This document shows positions 52,470 through 61,650 of a stretch of 64,000 nucleotides of DNA, piece after piece. Every line of letters begins with the position of its first letter. The first letter of the stretch is position 1. The notes beneath the pieces are model-generated. The model saw only the letters and a list, made by a program, of their open reading frames with translations. It was not told the origin of the DNA and made no database searches. Source of the DNA: Bacillota bacterium (GTDB lineage Bacteria > Bacillota > Clostridia > Acetivibrionales > DTU013); the NCBI GenBank assembly GCA_023411575.1, contig JAEYOP010000030.1:124001-188000 (forward strand). The letters are read 5' to 3'. Position numbers and translations under genes: made by a program.

Positions 52470-53132
52470 ATGCCGGACGACACAGAAACAAGCACAAAAA
52501 CAAACACTCGTGGATTTTGGTACAGGGTGGAGAGGATTGTACCTTATACCGTAGCAGGCCTTTTTATATCCATGCTTGGTTTGTTCGTAACGATGTTCAT
52601 TTTTATCCAGAATCAGACTATGACCATACAGGAATTGAAGATTACCATCAGTGAACTGGAAAGCGGCTATAAGGATGACACCCTTTTTACCGATGCCGGC
52701 AATTCCAAAGGGAGGGCGCAGGGAACCGTTCCACAGGGGATTGCAGACCTGGTTGCGCGGGAGCAGAACCTGAAGACCGGCGACGGCACGGTAGAGGTCA
52801 GCGAAGTCTATTGCAAAGATGCCGAATATGTTAAGAAAATCGACGGGAAAGTCAATCTGTCCGCGGGTTATGAACAAATTTCAGGTCAGTACGGAGATCT
52901 AGCCCTTGTTATAAACGAGGTGAACAAGTTCAATTTCAGGGTCTATTATACAAAGTATGATGAAAATTTGAATCCTGTTGAAGCCAATCTGACCTATGAT
53001 CTTTTTATAAAATACCAATACAACGGAGAAACAAGATATGAACTGAAAGAAGGCAAGGAGTACATGCATCTGGTTTATGACAAACCGTCCGAAAGATGGC
53101 TCATCAAGTATTTTTACATAGAATCGGCGTAG
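52470..53132 (+). CDS. Single-pass membrane protein, unknown function
   Basis: 220 residues: a Thr-rich cytosolic tail (1-25), one membrane helix (about 32-55), a short coiled segment and an outer domain of about 150 residues resembling a simple alpha+beta fold with YYTKYDENLNPVEANL. No family motif found. It starts 13 bp after the GH17 stop behind GGTGAGGAGG, so the two are co-transcribed and it probably works at the cell surface. Confidence 0.75.
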   Translation: MPDDTETSTKTNTRGFWYRVERIVPYTVAGLFISMLGLFVTMFIFIQNQTMTIQELKITISELESGYKDDTLFTDAGNSKGRAQGTVPQGIADLVAREQNLKTGDGTVEVSEVYCKDAEYVKKIDGKVNLSAGYEQISGQYGDLALVINEVNKFNFRVYYTKYDENLNPVEANLTYDLFIKYQYNGETRYELKEGKEYMHLVYDKPSERWLIKYFYIESA

Positions 53133-53145
53133 GGGAGGGTGTATT

Positions 53146-53601
53146 ATGAAATTAAAAATTCTTGTTGGCAGCGGAAGAAAGATCGGATTGCTGACCTTGC
53201 CGTTTTTGGCGGTCGGCCTGGTTCTGAACATTTTATTTCCGGCGGTTTTCCGTGTCGGCGGTCCGCCGGCGACTTTAAAGGCCGTCTCGATCGTTCTCAT
53301 GATTCCCGGGGTAGTGATCTGGATATGGTCCGTGGCTTTGATCCTGACAAAGGTGCCGCGGAAAGAACTGATCACCGGCGGGCCTTATTCCCTGGTGAAG
53401 CATCCCCTGTATACGGGCGTCGCCCTTCTGGTGCTGCCATGGTTCGGCTTTCTGCTGAACACCTGGTTGGGAGCCTTGATCGGGATTGTCGTATATATTG
53501 GCTCCCGGTTGTTTTCGAAAGAAGAGGAGCAAATATTGTCCCGGATTTTTGGCGCTTCCTGGGAGGAATACTGCAATAAAGTGAAGGTTCCGTGGCTGTA
53601 A
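53146..53601 (+). CDS. Isoprenylcysteine carboxyl methyltransferase-family membrane protein
   Basis: 151 residues with four to five membrane helices and the ICMT/PEMT signature GPYSLVKHPLYTGVALL (about 82-98), then EEYCNKVKVPWL at the end, where the Glu is part of the SAM-binding region. Bacterial members methylate small or lipid substrates, but the substrate is unknown. It begins 13 bp after the previous stop behind GGGAGGG, completing a three-gene unit with the GH17 gene. Confidence 0.85.
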   Translation: MKLKILVGSGRKIGLLTLPFLAVGLVLNILFPAVFRVGGPPATLKAVSIVLMIPGVVIWIWSVALILTKVPRKELITGGPYSLVKHPLYTGVALLVLPWFGFLLNTWLGALIGIVVYIGSRLFSKEEEQILSRIFGASWEEYCNKVKVPWL

Positions 53602-53697
53602 GGAAGGCCGCCGGAACCGTATCCTGAAGGGAATGGCATATATAGCGGAGGAATCGGGGTGAACAACCTCGATTCTGCATTAACAGGGAGGATTATT

Positions 53698-54177
53698 ATG
53701 CACTTTAACAAAGAAGCCCTTTTGCTTACCTTTCAAAAGCTGCCTGAAATAGTTGAAGCCTATTTTGAAAACATACCCGAAAACTGCCTGGATATAAGAA
53801 GAAAAGAGGCCGCGTGGACGATCCGGGAGCATCTCTATCATATTATCGGGGTGCAGGAGATGCTTTATCAAAGGATGCAGACAATCCACAAGGAAGAAAA
53901 ACCGGTGATTACGCCATACTTTCCCGACAAGGAACAGGAGCGGGAAAACCTCTATGAATCCGTAAAGGATGCGTTCTCTCATTATAAGGAAATGAGAGAA
54001 AAACAAATACGGCTGATCCAGCAGATGGAAGAGCCTGATTTCTCCAAAGAGGCTGTCCATGCGGAGTATATAAACTATAACCTGCCGATTGTTCTGAATC
54101 ATATGGTTTTTCATGAATACTGGCATATGTACCGGATAGAGGAACTCTGGCTGGCCAGGGACGAATACCTCCAGTAG
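53698..54177 (+). CDS. DinB-superfamily protein
   Basis: 159 residues, all-helical, with the pattern of a DinB-like four-helix bundle: WTIREHLYHIIGVQEML holding the first His, and MVFHEYWHMYRIEEL with the closing His pair that would bind a metal. Relatives include stress-induced DinB proteins and thiol transferases; no substrate can be inferred. ATG at 53698 is 7 nt from GGGAGG; an in-frame start at 53659 lacks a site. Confidence 0.82.
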   Translation: MHFNKEALLLTFQKLPEIVEAYFENIPENCLDIRRKEAAWTIREHLYHIIGVQEMLYQRMQTIHKEEKPVITPYFPDKEQERENLYESVKDAFSHYKEMREKQIRLIQQMEEPDFSKEAVHAEYINYNLPIVLNHMVFHEYWHMYRIEELWLARDEYLQ

Positions 54178-54208
54178 TCGGAGGCGCCGCCAGCGGAAAG
54201 TTCCGATG

Positions 54209-54255
54209 AAGCCGGGCGGAACCGGCGGGTACCGGCGTATTGCCGACCCGGCTTT
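54209..54255. terminator. Bidirectional terminator between the DinB-like and MATE genes
   Basis: AAGCCGGG (54209-54216) pairs with CCCGGCTT (54247-54254), with further GC-rich pairing inside; T residues follow on the plus strand. It overlaps the MATE stop on the other strand. Confidence 0.65.
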
Positions 54256-55654
54256 ATGAAAAGCCGGCCGGTGAAACGGTGGGCTGACTGCAAGCCTCAT
54301 GGGTCAATTTCCGCTTTACAGCCAAAAAGCAGATCAAATGCACCCCGGCTGTGATCGCCCATGATATCGGATAGGAAACGTATAGGGTTTCCAGGGAATG
54401 ATTTACGGCAAATATGGTATAGATCCAGGTAATACGGATTCCGCAGACACCGATGATCGACGACAGCATGGGCAGTATGGAATACCCCATGCCCCTCAGG
54501 CTGCCTACCATAACGTCCATGATGCCGCAAATGAAATAGGGCAGGCACACGTATCCCATTCGTGTTATTCCGACGGCGATTACATCCTGATCTACGGTAT
54601 AGATGCCGAGCAAATTTCCGCTAAACAGATAACTCAGCCCTCCCAGGGCGATTCCCACAAAGGTGACTGAGAGCAAGCACAGGACAAGAATGCGTCCCAT
54701 CCGGTGGTACTTTTTTGCTCCGCAATTTTGTCCGGTGAAGTTCAGCGCCGTTTGATAGAACGCGTTCATTGCCATGTAGACGAAGCCTTCAATGTTCATC
54801 GCAGCGGTATTGCCGGCCATGACGGCGGACCCGAAGCTGTTGACGGACGACTGGATCAGGACGTTGGAGAGGGAAAATATGATGCCCTGTATTCCCGCGG
54901 GCAGCCCGATTTTAACAATGTCGAAAAGCTTGTCCTTATAAAAGCGGAGCTTCCGCCATTGCAGCCGGATGCAGCCGTCGGATCGGACCAGGCAGATCAG
55001 GATCAATACGACCGACAGATACTGGGAAATCACGGTTGCCGAAGCTACGCCTTCAATATTCATATGAAATACCAGTACAAGCAATAGATTGAGCACGACA
55101 TTCAAGACGCCGGAAATGGACAGGTAATAGAGCGGCCGCCGCGTGTCGCCTACCGCGCGCAGGATGGCGCTGCCGAAATTGAAGATCATGGATGCGGGCA
55201 TGCCGATGAAATAAATTTTCATGTAGAGCACCGCATGTTCCAATACATCGTTCGGCGTACCCATTGCCAGCAGCAAAGGCTTCGCCGCCAGGACCCCGAA
55301 AACGGTCAGGAAAATTCCGCTGACGGCGCTTATGGCGATGGCCGTATGGACGGTTTCATTTGCGTCCTTCAGCCGGCCGGCGCCGTAATGCCTTGCCATT
55401 AGTACGCTGGCGCCCACGGACAGCCCGATGAACAGGTTGGTGATCAGGTTGATCAGGGCGGAGGTGGAACCGACGGCAGCAAGGGCGTGGCTTCCGACAA
55501 AACGCCCGACGACTACGATGTTTACGGCATTATAAAGGAGCTGCAGGATTCCTGACAACATCAGGGGGATGGAATACCGAAGGATTTTGGAAAAAAGCGG
55601 ACCATTGCACATGTCCAGTTCGTATTTCGGGGCCGTATTCATCTTTATCGACAT
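54254..55654 (-). CDS. MATE-family multidrug efflux protein
   Basis: 467 residues, twelve membrane helices in two MatE halves. MCNGPLFSKILRYSIPLMLSGILQLLYNAVN (in pieces) is the characteristic N-terminus, with VGRFVGSHALAAVG in the first half and NIEGFVYMAMNAFYQTALNFTGQNCGA in the second. It should export cationic drugs or metabolites in exchange for Na+ or H+. ATG at 55654 follows GAAAGG; a TATAAT lies about 30 bp upstream on the minus strand. Confidence 0.92.
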   Translation of the reverse strand: MSIKMNTAPKYELDMCNGPLFSKILRYSIPLMLSGILQLLYNAVNIVVVGRFVGSHALAAVGSTSALINLITNLFIGLSVGASVLMARHYGAGRLKDANETVHTAIAISAVSGIFLTVFGVLAAKPLLLAMGTPNDVLEHAVLYMKIYFIGMPASMIFNFGSAILRAVGDTRRPLYYLSISGVLNVVLNLLLVLVFHMNIEGVASATVISQYLSVVLILICLVRSDGCIRLQWRKLRFYKDKLFDIVKIGLPAGIQGIIFSLSNVLIQSSVNSFGSAVMAGNTAAMNIEGFVYMAMNAFYQTALNFTGQNCGAKKYHRMGRILVLCLLSVTFVGIALGGLSYLFSGNLLGIYTVDQDVIAVGITRMGYVCLPYFICGIMDVMVGSLRGMGYSILPMLSSIIGVCGIRITWIYTIFAVNHSLETLYVSYPISWAITAGVHLICFLAVKRKLTHEACSQPTVSPAGFS

Positions 55655-55827
55655 TTTACCTTTCGTATGTGCGTATCCTGTCATTATAACACGGAACGGC
55701 TATCCGACATAATGCGCTGGCGATAGAAATACGGTGAACAAATTGAATGGGAGGATATTAAAGTACGATTGTATCCCCGGACAGCAATTTTTTATTTGTT
55801 TTTGCAAGGAGGAGCCATGGAAAAGGA

Positions 55828-57252
55828 TTATTTCTCTTTTTCGTTAAAATGCTTAATCAGATAAAAAATTAAAATAAGGATTCCTATTTTTGTTACATAA
55901 GCCATGGCTAATGCAAAAAGGGCAATCAGCAAATACAGAAGCCATTTCGCAATTACCGCAAGAATGTGTAAAATGGTTTTTGAAGTAACACGCTTTTCCG
56001 AGAATTTATAAAGGGCCAGAAGCATTTGCGTAGTCTGCCTGAATTTCCAGGGCTGTATGAACAACCGGAACCATAGCTTTCCTTTCAGCTTCCTGTCAAT
56101 TTGCTCCCGGGCATACTTTACCTTTTCGCCTCCCGGCTCCAGCAGATATGCCCGTTCGATCAAATCCTTCGCCCTGAAGGAATCCTTCAGCTCATGACAG
56201 CATTTGGCGGAAAGCCAAAGCGACGGCAGATGATCCGGATAAGCACTCCGGACTTTGTCCAGATCTTCCAGTGCTGATTTGTAACGGCATCGGACAAATG
56301 AGATTAGAGCGCGGTAGTAGAGCGCTTCCATATCGTTTGGATTCAGAAGAAGCGCCTGGCCGAATAGTTGCAGGGCAGGATCGAACTTGCCGGTCTGGTA
56401 GCGTATAATACCTTCCATGCGTGTAAGATCGGGATCCTTCGGACAAAGGGCTCTTGCCTGCCCGAGGTCGCTTTCCGCCGCCCGCGGGTCTTCCTCCAGA
56501 AGCTCGAAGGTCTTCTCCTTTAACTCCAGATATCGGTCATATTGCTGCCCGACGACCTCTTTTATAAAGGAATAGTTCAATGGAATCGGTTGTTTCAAAA
56601 CCTTCATTACATGCCGGACAAAGGAAGTATCGTATTCGCGGTACAGCTCCCTTTCCCGTTCCAGCAGGCTGAAACTCCTGTCAAGAAGCTTCCAGATATT
56701 CTGAGGCAGGAGGTAATGGGCCGAAAGATAGCCAAGTACCATAGGTTCCAGCCTGCAACGGTTCTCAATATCCCACATGACCTCTCTGTTCAATAGCTCC
56801 GTCCAATTTTCAAGCTTGATCCTTTCAAAAAAATCGGAATAGAGACAGTCCAATTGGTCGACGAATTCCTGATTTGTCGCCTCCCGGCAGGAAGACGGCT
56901 CCATGGGGAGAGCTTCGGAAGGAGCATCGAGAGGAGCATCGGAGGGATCAGCGGAAGGATTGCCGCAAAGCTTATCGGGAAATGTCCCATTTGCTTCCGG
57001 ACCGGAGGTCCTTTCCTGCCGGACTTCGTCATATTCGGATTCTTCATAGTCCCATTCGTTTTCAGGAGCATATACCGTTTGCCTGCTCCTGTATTTGGCA
57101 TAGCGAACGGCATTATCATATGCCTCCTTTAAAGACTGAAATCCTTGCGGATCCTCTTCAGGGTGGTGAACCTTCAACTTCCTGGCATAGGCCTTTTTTA
57201 TTGTGGAAAGATCGCTGGTTGCTTCAATCTCCAGTATATTCCACATGCTCAT
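55828..57252 (-). CDS. J-like protein with TPR repeats and C-terminal membrane helix
   Basis: 474 residues. An N-terminal J-like domain (1-55: WNILEIEATSDLSTIKKAYARKLKVHHPEEDPQGFQ in pieces) has HPE instead of HPD, a variant seen in J-like partners of HscC-type Hsp70 proteins. An acidic, low-complexity linker (60-120), a helical region, TPR-like repeats (about 255-380: LEEDPRAAESDLGQA, then YQTGKFDPALQLFGQALLLNP) and a C-terminal hydrophobic segment (about 440-465) follow. It overlaps the last base of the Hsp70 gene, so it is its partner and tethers it to the membrane. Confidence 0.86.
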   Translation of the reverse strand: MSMWNILEIEATSDLSTIKKAYARKLKVHHPEEDPQGFQSLKEAYDNAVRYAKYRSRQTVYAPENEWDYEESEYDEVRQERTSGPEANGTFPDKLCGNPSADPSDAPLDAPSEALPMEPSSCREATNQEFVDQLDCLYSDFFERIKLENWTELLNREVMWDIENRCRLEPMVLGYLSAHYLLPQNIWKLLDRSFSLLERERELYREYDTSFVRHVMKVLKQPIPLNYSFIKEVVGQQYDRYLELKEKTFELLEEDPRAAESDLGQARALCPKDPDLTRMEGIIRYQTGKFDPALQLFGQALLLNPNDMEALYYRALISFVRCRYKSALEDLDKVRSAYPDHLPSLWLSAKCCHELKDSFRAKDLIERAYLLEPGGEKVKYAREQIDRKLKGKLWFRLFIQPWKFRQTTQMLLALYKFSEKRVTSKTILHILAVIAKWLLYLLIALFALAMAYVTKIGILILIFYLIKHFNEKEK

Positions 57253-58952
57253 CAGAATTCGAACCGCCTTTCCAGCTCATCAAGCTGGTTTTTCAGCTCT
57301 TCGGCCGCTTTCTTCGCTTTTCGTTCGTCCTGCTGCGACAGGACTGTTTCGAATCTTCTCAGGAGCTCGGAGATATATGTGCGCAGTTCCCCTGTGGATT
57401 CTTCATAAATGCGCTCTCCCCTTGCCAGCAGCAGTCTGTTTTCCATGCGGTCGCGAGGATGGATTTTCATGTCCTTCAATTGATTCAAACGCGCTTCTAT
57501 TTCTTTTTTTGTCATGCTTCCGGGACTCTTTTCAATGACCATGTGGCTTTTTTCTCCGGTTTTTACGACCGTAGTTTCCACTTCCAGTATTCCGTTGATA
57601 TCATAGGTATAACGGACATCAATCATCTGCTCGCCGGCTTTGCCCGGAGGCACCTTCAAATTCAGTTCGCCGAGCTTAATATTGTTTTCCACCCTCCTGC
57701 TTTCTCCCTGATAGACCTCGAGATGAATAGCAGTCTGGCGGTCCGAAATTGTGCTGAGTCTCTCTACCCGGCTCACGGGGATGGTGGTATTCCGCTCGAT
57801 AATAGGCAAAAAATAACCTGGTTCATACTTGCCGTTGCCAATCTCTTGTGCGGTATTTACGCCCAGGGAGTAAGGACAGACATCTGTCAGCACCACTTCT
57901 TCGAGGGCTTCGTTTCGTTCCTTTAATGCCACCTGTATTGCGGCTCCGAGAGCGACGGCTTCATCCGGGTTGATATTTGTGAAGGGCAGCCTTCCGAACA
58001 TTCTGGAAACGGCGGAGCGGATAACCGGCATTCTGGTGGCGCCTCCGATGAGGATCACGGCGTCCAGATCCGAAGGAGCGATGTCGGCATCCCGCAAAGC
58101 CCGCTCGATTGGCTGGCGAAGGCGAAGCATAAGCGTATTGGCCATTTTTTCAAAATCCGGCCGGTCAAATGCGGCTTCCAATAAAGCGCCATGATGCTGC
58201 AATTTCATTTTCCCGCCGTTGCTTTGAGTCAGCTCCAGTTTGCACATTTCCGCCTGCTTGTAAAGGAGGGAGCGGGATTTGTTATCCAGCTTGTCCTCGC
58301 GTATGGAATGCCGCTCCAGAAAGGAAGCTGCCAGCAGGACTGTGAAATCTTCCCCGCCGAGAAAGTTGTCGCCGGCGATGGATTTGACCTCCATGACGCC
58401 TTCGAAAAGCTCCAGAATGGATACGTCGAAGGTTCCTCCGCCCAGGTCGAATACAAGAAATTTTGTCTCGGATTTCTCCTGGTGCATTCCATATGCTACC
58501 GCTGCCGCCGTAGGTTCGCTGATCAATCTTTCCACCTTGAGTCCGGCCAGTTCGCCGGCCCGTTTTGTCGCTTTTCTCTGCGCATCGTTAAAATAGGCCG
58601 GCACACTGATAACCGCCTCGCCTACCTTATCCTTTAAAAAGGCCTCTGCATCTTCCTTTAGCGAGCGGATTACAAAGGAGGAAAGCTCTTCAGGGCTAAA
58701 GGCATGTTTCCCGAGGTTGTATTTCTTTTCTGTTCCCATGTATCGCTTGAACGTCGCTGCGGTCAGGTCGGGATGGGAAACGAGCCGTTCCTTGGCGATC
58801 TGCCCGATCAGAAGGTTGCCGTCGTCATCCAGGCTCACTACGGAAGGGGTCAGGCTGGAGCCAAGCGCATTGGGGATAATCCGGGGGCCTTCCTCCGTCC
58901 AATAGGCCGCAAGGCTGTTGGTGGTGCCCAAATCAATGCCGATGGTAATCAA
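57252..58952 (-). CDS. Hsp70-family chaperone, HscC-like
   Basis: 566 residues, shorter than DnaK (about 610-640). The ATPase domain has GIDLGTTNSLAAY, FDLGGGTFDVSILELFEG and LIGGATRMPVIR; the substrate-binding domain (about 375-500) has a normal beta-sandwich and the C-terminal helical lid is short. The length and the missing long lid with EEVD-like tail resemble HscC rather than DnaK. With the J-like protein that follows it forms a specialised pair rather than the housekeeping DnaK. ATG follows AAGGAGGAGG. Confidence 0.93.
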   Translation of the reverse strand: MITIGIDLGTTNSLAAYWTEEGPRIIPNALGSSLTPSVVSLDDDGNLLIGQIAKERLVSHPDLTAATFKRYMGTEKKYNLGKHAFSPEELSSFVIRSLKEDAEAFLKDKVGEAVISVPAYFNDAQRKATKRAGELAGLKVERLISEPTAAAVAYGMHQEKSETKFLVFDLGGGTFDVSILELFEGVMEVKSIAGDNFLGGEDFTVLLAASFLERHSIREDKLDNKSRSLLYKQAEMCKLELTQSNGGKMKLQHHGALLEAAFDRPDFEKMANTLMLRLRQPIERALRDADIAPSDLDAVILIGGATRMPVIRSAVSRMFGRLPFTNINPDEAVALGAAIQVALKERNEALEEVVLTDVCPYSLGVNTAQEIGNGKYEPGYFLPIIERNTTIPVSRVERLSTISDRQTAIHLEVYQGESRRVENNIKLGELNLKVPPGKAGEQMIDVRYTYDINGILEVETTVVKTGEKSHMVIEKSPGSMTKKEIEARLNQLKDMKIHPRDRMENRLLLARGERIYEESTGELRTYISELLRRFETVLSQQDERKAKKAAEELKNQLDELERRFEF

Positions 58953-59214
58953 GTATGCCTCCTCCTTTTGTGGGAGTTTTTGTAAAGCGGACAGTAGTAT
59001 TATAACAAACTATTTTCCATGGAGAAAGAGAGAATTTTTTACCGATGCCATATCTATAGGGGCTGAATTTTAGCACGATAAGACAAAATATTTGAACAAA
59101 GTGTGAACAAATAACCCGGGTCGCCGGTACCGGCTTGTTTCTCTCCGGCAGGTATGCTAAAATCAAATTTGCAGGAAAATTTTATTTTGTACGCTTATGC
59201 AGGAGGGCATTTTA

Positions 59215-59724
59215 ATGGATACATTTATAGAAAAGCTTGTGACGAGGAAGAAGGGCTTCAAGGATAGCCTGATTACGGCGGGAATCGTGTTTGCCGCGAT
59301 CCTTCTCATCATGCTCAGCCTTACGGTAAAGGTACTCAGCCAGCTTGGCATCGGAATATTCCTGGCGGCGGGCATCGTGTACCTCGGATACCGCCTGATC
59401 CAGGCCAGGAACGTGGAGTTTGAATATATCGTAACCAACGGCGAGCTGGATATCGACAGAATCGTCGCCCAGCGGAAAAGAAAGAGGATCTTCAGCGCAA
59501 GCTGCAAGGAATTCGAGGTCCTGGCGCCGGTCAAGAGCAACAGCTTCAGCCAGTCGGTGCAGAGCATCAAGAACCGGATCGACGCCACCAGTTCGCTGGA
59601 CTCTCCGAATGCTTACTTTGCAACGCTGTCTTACAAAGGGGAAAAGACCGTCATCCTCTTCGAACCGGATGAAAAAATGCTGAACAATTTCAAGATCTTC
59701 ATCCCCAGGAAAATTTCTAATTAA
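59215..59724 (+). CDS. DUF6106-type two-helix membrane protein
   Basis: 169 residues: MDTFIEKLVTRKKGFKD, two adjacent membrane helices (about 22-60), then a cytosolic domain (65-169) with FEYIVTNGELDIDRIVAQRKRKRI. I recall this opening as a clostridial protein family without known role. ATG at 59215 follows GCAGGAGG. It stands alone, followed by a terminator. Confidence 0.8.
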   Translation: MDTFIEKLVTRKKGFKDSLITAGIVFAAILLIMLSLTVKVLSQLGIGIFLAAGIVYLGYRLIQARNVEFEYIVTNGELDIDRIVAQRKRKRIFSASCKEFEVLAPVKSNSFSQSVQSIKNRIDATSSLDSPNAYFATLSYKGEKTVILFEPDEKMLNNFKIFIPRKISN

Positions 59725-59745
59725 TTCATAACGGCCTGTCAAGCG

Positions 59746-59781
59746 GGCGCTCCCGGGCGAAATTCTCAGGGGCGCCTTTTG
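59746..59781 (+). terminator. Terminator after the 59215-59724 gene
   Basis: GGCGCTCC pairs with GGGGCGCC (one T-G pair), followed by TTTTGTTGT. Confidence 0.65.
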
Positions 59782-59827
59782 TTGTAACCTTTGTCGGGGG
59801 CAAAGAAGGAAAAAGGGAGGGGTGGCT

Positions 59828-60505
59828 GTGAAAAAAATTCTGATCGTCGAGGACGACCTGTCCTTGTGCAATGGCGTTATGCTGGCGCTGAAGGGCGACG
59901 GCTTTGCTTTTTCGCAGACGAACGACCTTGCGGGGGCAAAGGGGAAGATAGAGCAGGAGGCCTTCGATCTTGTCCTCCTGGACATCAATCTTCCGGATGG
60001 AAGCGGCTTGGATTTCCTCCGGGAAATCCGGCAGAACGGTGCAATACCGGTGATCCTGCTGACCGCCAACGATCTGGAAACGGATATCGTCGCCGGCTTC
60101 GAGCTGGGGGCGGATGATTATATCACAAAGCCGTTCAGCCTGATGGTCCTCCGGGCGCGGGTGAACGCACAGCTCCGCAAAACGGGGCAGGTCCCGGCCG
60201 ACCCGATCCGGATCGGCCCGTTCCGGTTTTCCTTTGCCCGCATGGAGTTCCGGAAGGACGGCCAGCCCGTCGAGCTCAGCAAAACGGAGCAAAAGCTGCT
60301 GAAAATGCTGGTGGAGAACAGAGGGACCACCCTGGCAAGGGCAAATCTGGTGGACCATATCTGGACGGACGGGGCGGAATATGTGGATGAAAACGCTTTG
60401 TCCGTTACGGTGAAGCGGCTGCGGGACAAGCTGGAGGATAAGCCATCCGAGCCACAGTACATTAAAACCGTTTATGGAATAGGCTATACATGGGCGGTGA
60501 AATGA
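59828..60505 (+). CDS. OmpR-family response regulator
   Basis: 225 residues: receiver domain (1-115) with Asp8/Asp9-type acidic pair in VEDDLS, phosphoacceptor Asp52 in LVLLDINLPDG, and Lys in ITKPFS; a C-terminal winged helix (about 130-225) with NALSVTVKRLRDKLED and YIKTVYGIGYTW. The GTG at 59828 is about 7 nt from GGGAGGGG, preferred over GTG 59822. It is followed by a histidine kinase and an FtsX-type ABC transporter, the Bce-like layout used to sense and resist peptide antibiotics. Confidence 0.93.
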   Translation: MKKILIVEDDLSLCNGVMLALKGDGFAFSQTNDLAGAKGKIEQEAFDLVLLDINLPDGSGLDFLREIRQNGAIPVILLTANDLETDIVAGFELGADDYITKPFSLMVLRARVNAQLRKTGQVPADPIRIGPFRFSFARMEFRKDGQPVELSKTEQKLLKMLVENRGTTLARANLVDHIWTDGAEYVDENALSVTVKRLRDKLEDKPSEPQYIKTVYGIGYTWAVK

Positions 60506-60506
60506 C

Positions 60507-61424
60507 ATGAACACAAGGGAACTGGTCCTGCTTGCCGCCGCCGCTGTTTCCATTCTTCTCGCCGCCTGTGCTGTTTTGTATTACCGCCGTATGACCGGAA
60601 GGACGCTCGCTAAAATGAACCGCATGCTGGACGAGGCTATAGCCGGCCGTTTCAAGGAGACCACCTTCGACGAGTCCGCCCTGTCGGAGCTGGAGGCAAA
60701 GCTGAGCCGCCATCTTTCCCAGTATGCGGCCGATTCGGAAAGCCTCCGGGAGGAAAAGGACAAGATCAAGGAATTGATTTCGGATATTTCCCACCAGACC
60801 AAAACGCCCATCTCCAACCTTCTGCTATATTCCCAACTGCTGGCGGAGCGCGAGCTGCCGGAGGACTGTGCGGACTGCGTAAAAGCGCTGACAGCGCAGA
60901 CGGAAAAGCTGGCTTTCCTGATTGACGCGCTGGTGAAGACATCCCGCCTCGAAACGGGCATCATTACGGTGACGCCCAGGGACGAGAGCGTCCAGAATCT
61001 GCTGGATGCTGTCACGGAGCAGATAAAGCCCAAGGCGGATGCGAAACGGATCGTCCTGAACGTGGCAAATACCCGGGCCGTTGCCCGGTTCGATCTGAAA
61101 TGGACCACCGAGGCGCTGTACAACATTCTGGACAATGCGGTCAAATATACTCCGGAAGAGTGTAAAATTACGGTCCATGCCGTGACCTACGAGCTTTTCT
61201 GCCGGATAGACATCATCGATGAAGGTATTGGAATTGCGGAAGAGGAGCAAAGCAGGATATTTGCCCGCTTTTACCGATCCAAAGCGGTGGCCGGACAGGA
61301 AGGTGTCGGCATCGGCCTGTTCCTGTCCCGAGAAATCCTGTCGGCCCAGGGCGGTTATATCAAGGTCCGGTCCCAGGCCGGAAGCGGTTCCACCTTCTCC
61401 GTGTTTTTGCCCATCGCCCGATAA
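60507..61424 (+). CDS. Sensor histidine kinase, short N-terminus
   Basis: 305 residues: one membrane helix (about 7-26), a HAMP-like linker, then the dimerisation domain with His96 in DISHQTKTPISN and the ATPase domain (N box NILDNAVKY, G1 DEGIGI, F box FARFYR, G2 GVGIGLFLSREI). No extracellular sensing domain of any size is present, so it may sense through the ABC transporter, as BceS does. It starts one base after the regulator's stop. Confidence 0.92.
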   Translation: MNTRELVLLAAAAVSILLAACAVLYYRRMTGRTLAKMNRMLDEAIAGRFKETTFDESALSELEAKLSRHLSQYAADSESLREEKDKIKELISDISHQTKTPISNLLLYSQLLAERELPEDCADCVKALTAQTEKLAFLIDALVKTSRLETGIITVTPRDESVQNLLDAVTEQIKPKADAKRIVLNVANTRAVARFDLKWTTEALYNILDNAVKYTPEECKITVHAVTYELFCRIDIIDEGIGIAEEEQSRIFARFYRSKAVAGQEGVGIGLFLSREILSAQGGYIKVRSQAGSGSTFSVFLPIAR

Positions 61425-61443
61425 ATCTTTCAAAACCGATAGA

Positions 61444-61463
61444 TTTCGGAAAGAACGCCGAAA
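61444..61463. repeat. TTTCGG inverted repeat after the kinase gene
   Basis: TTTCGG (61444-61449), 8 bases, CCGAAA (61458-61463). Possible response-regulator half-sites upstream of the ABC genes. Confidence 0.35.
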
Positions 61464-61489
61464 GATTGCTGCTGTATAGTCTATATATG

Positions 61490-61587
61490 TTGCAAAAAAG
61501 ATTTGGATTAAGGAAGAATTATTTTTTGCAACAGGGTACGGTAGGTAAGATAAGCGCAAAAAAGCTGACAGCACAATTTTTTTTGCG
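61490..61587. promoter_or_regulatory. Tandem inverted repeats of GCAAAAAA before the ABC genes
   Basis: TTGCAAAAAA (61490-61499) with TTTTTTGCAA (61522-61531), then CGCAAAAAA (61555-61563) with TTTTTTGCG (61579-61587). Both pairs are perfect complements around loops of 22 and 15 bases, giving four copies of one motif in alternating orientation in the leader of the ABC operon, likely binding sites for the neighbouring regulator or an RNA fold. Confidence 0.55.
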
Positions 61588-61650
61588 TTATCTGTATATC
61601 ACCGGGCGGGAAAGTTCCCGGCCCGGATAGTTGATTTCGGAGGCGGCAAA

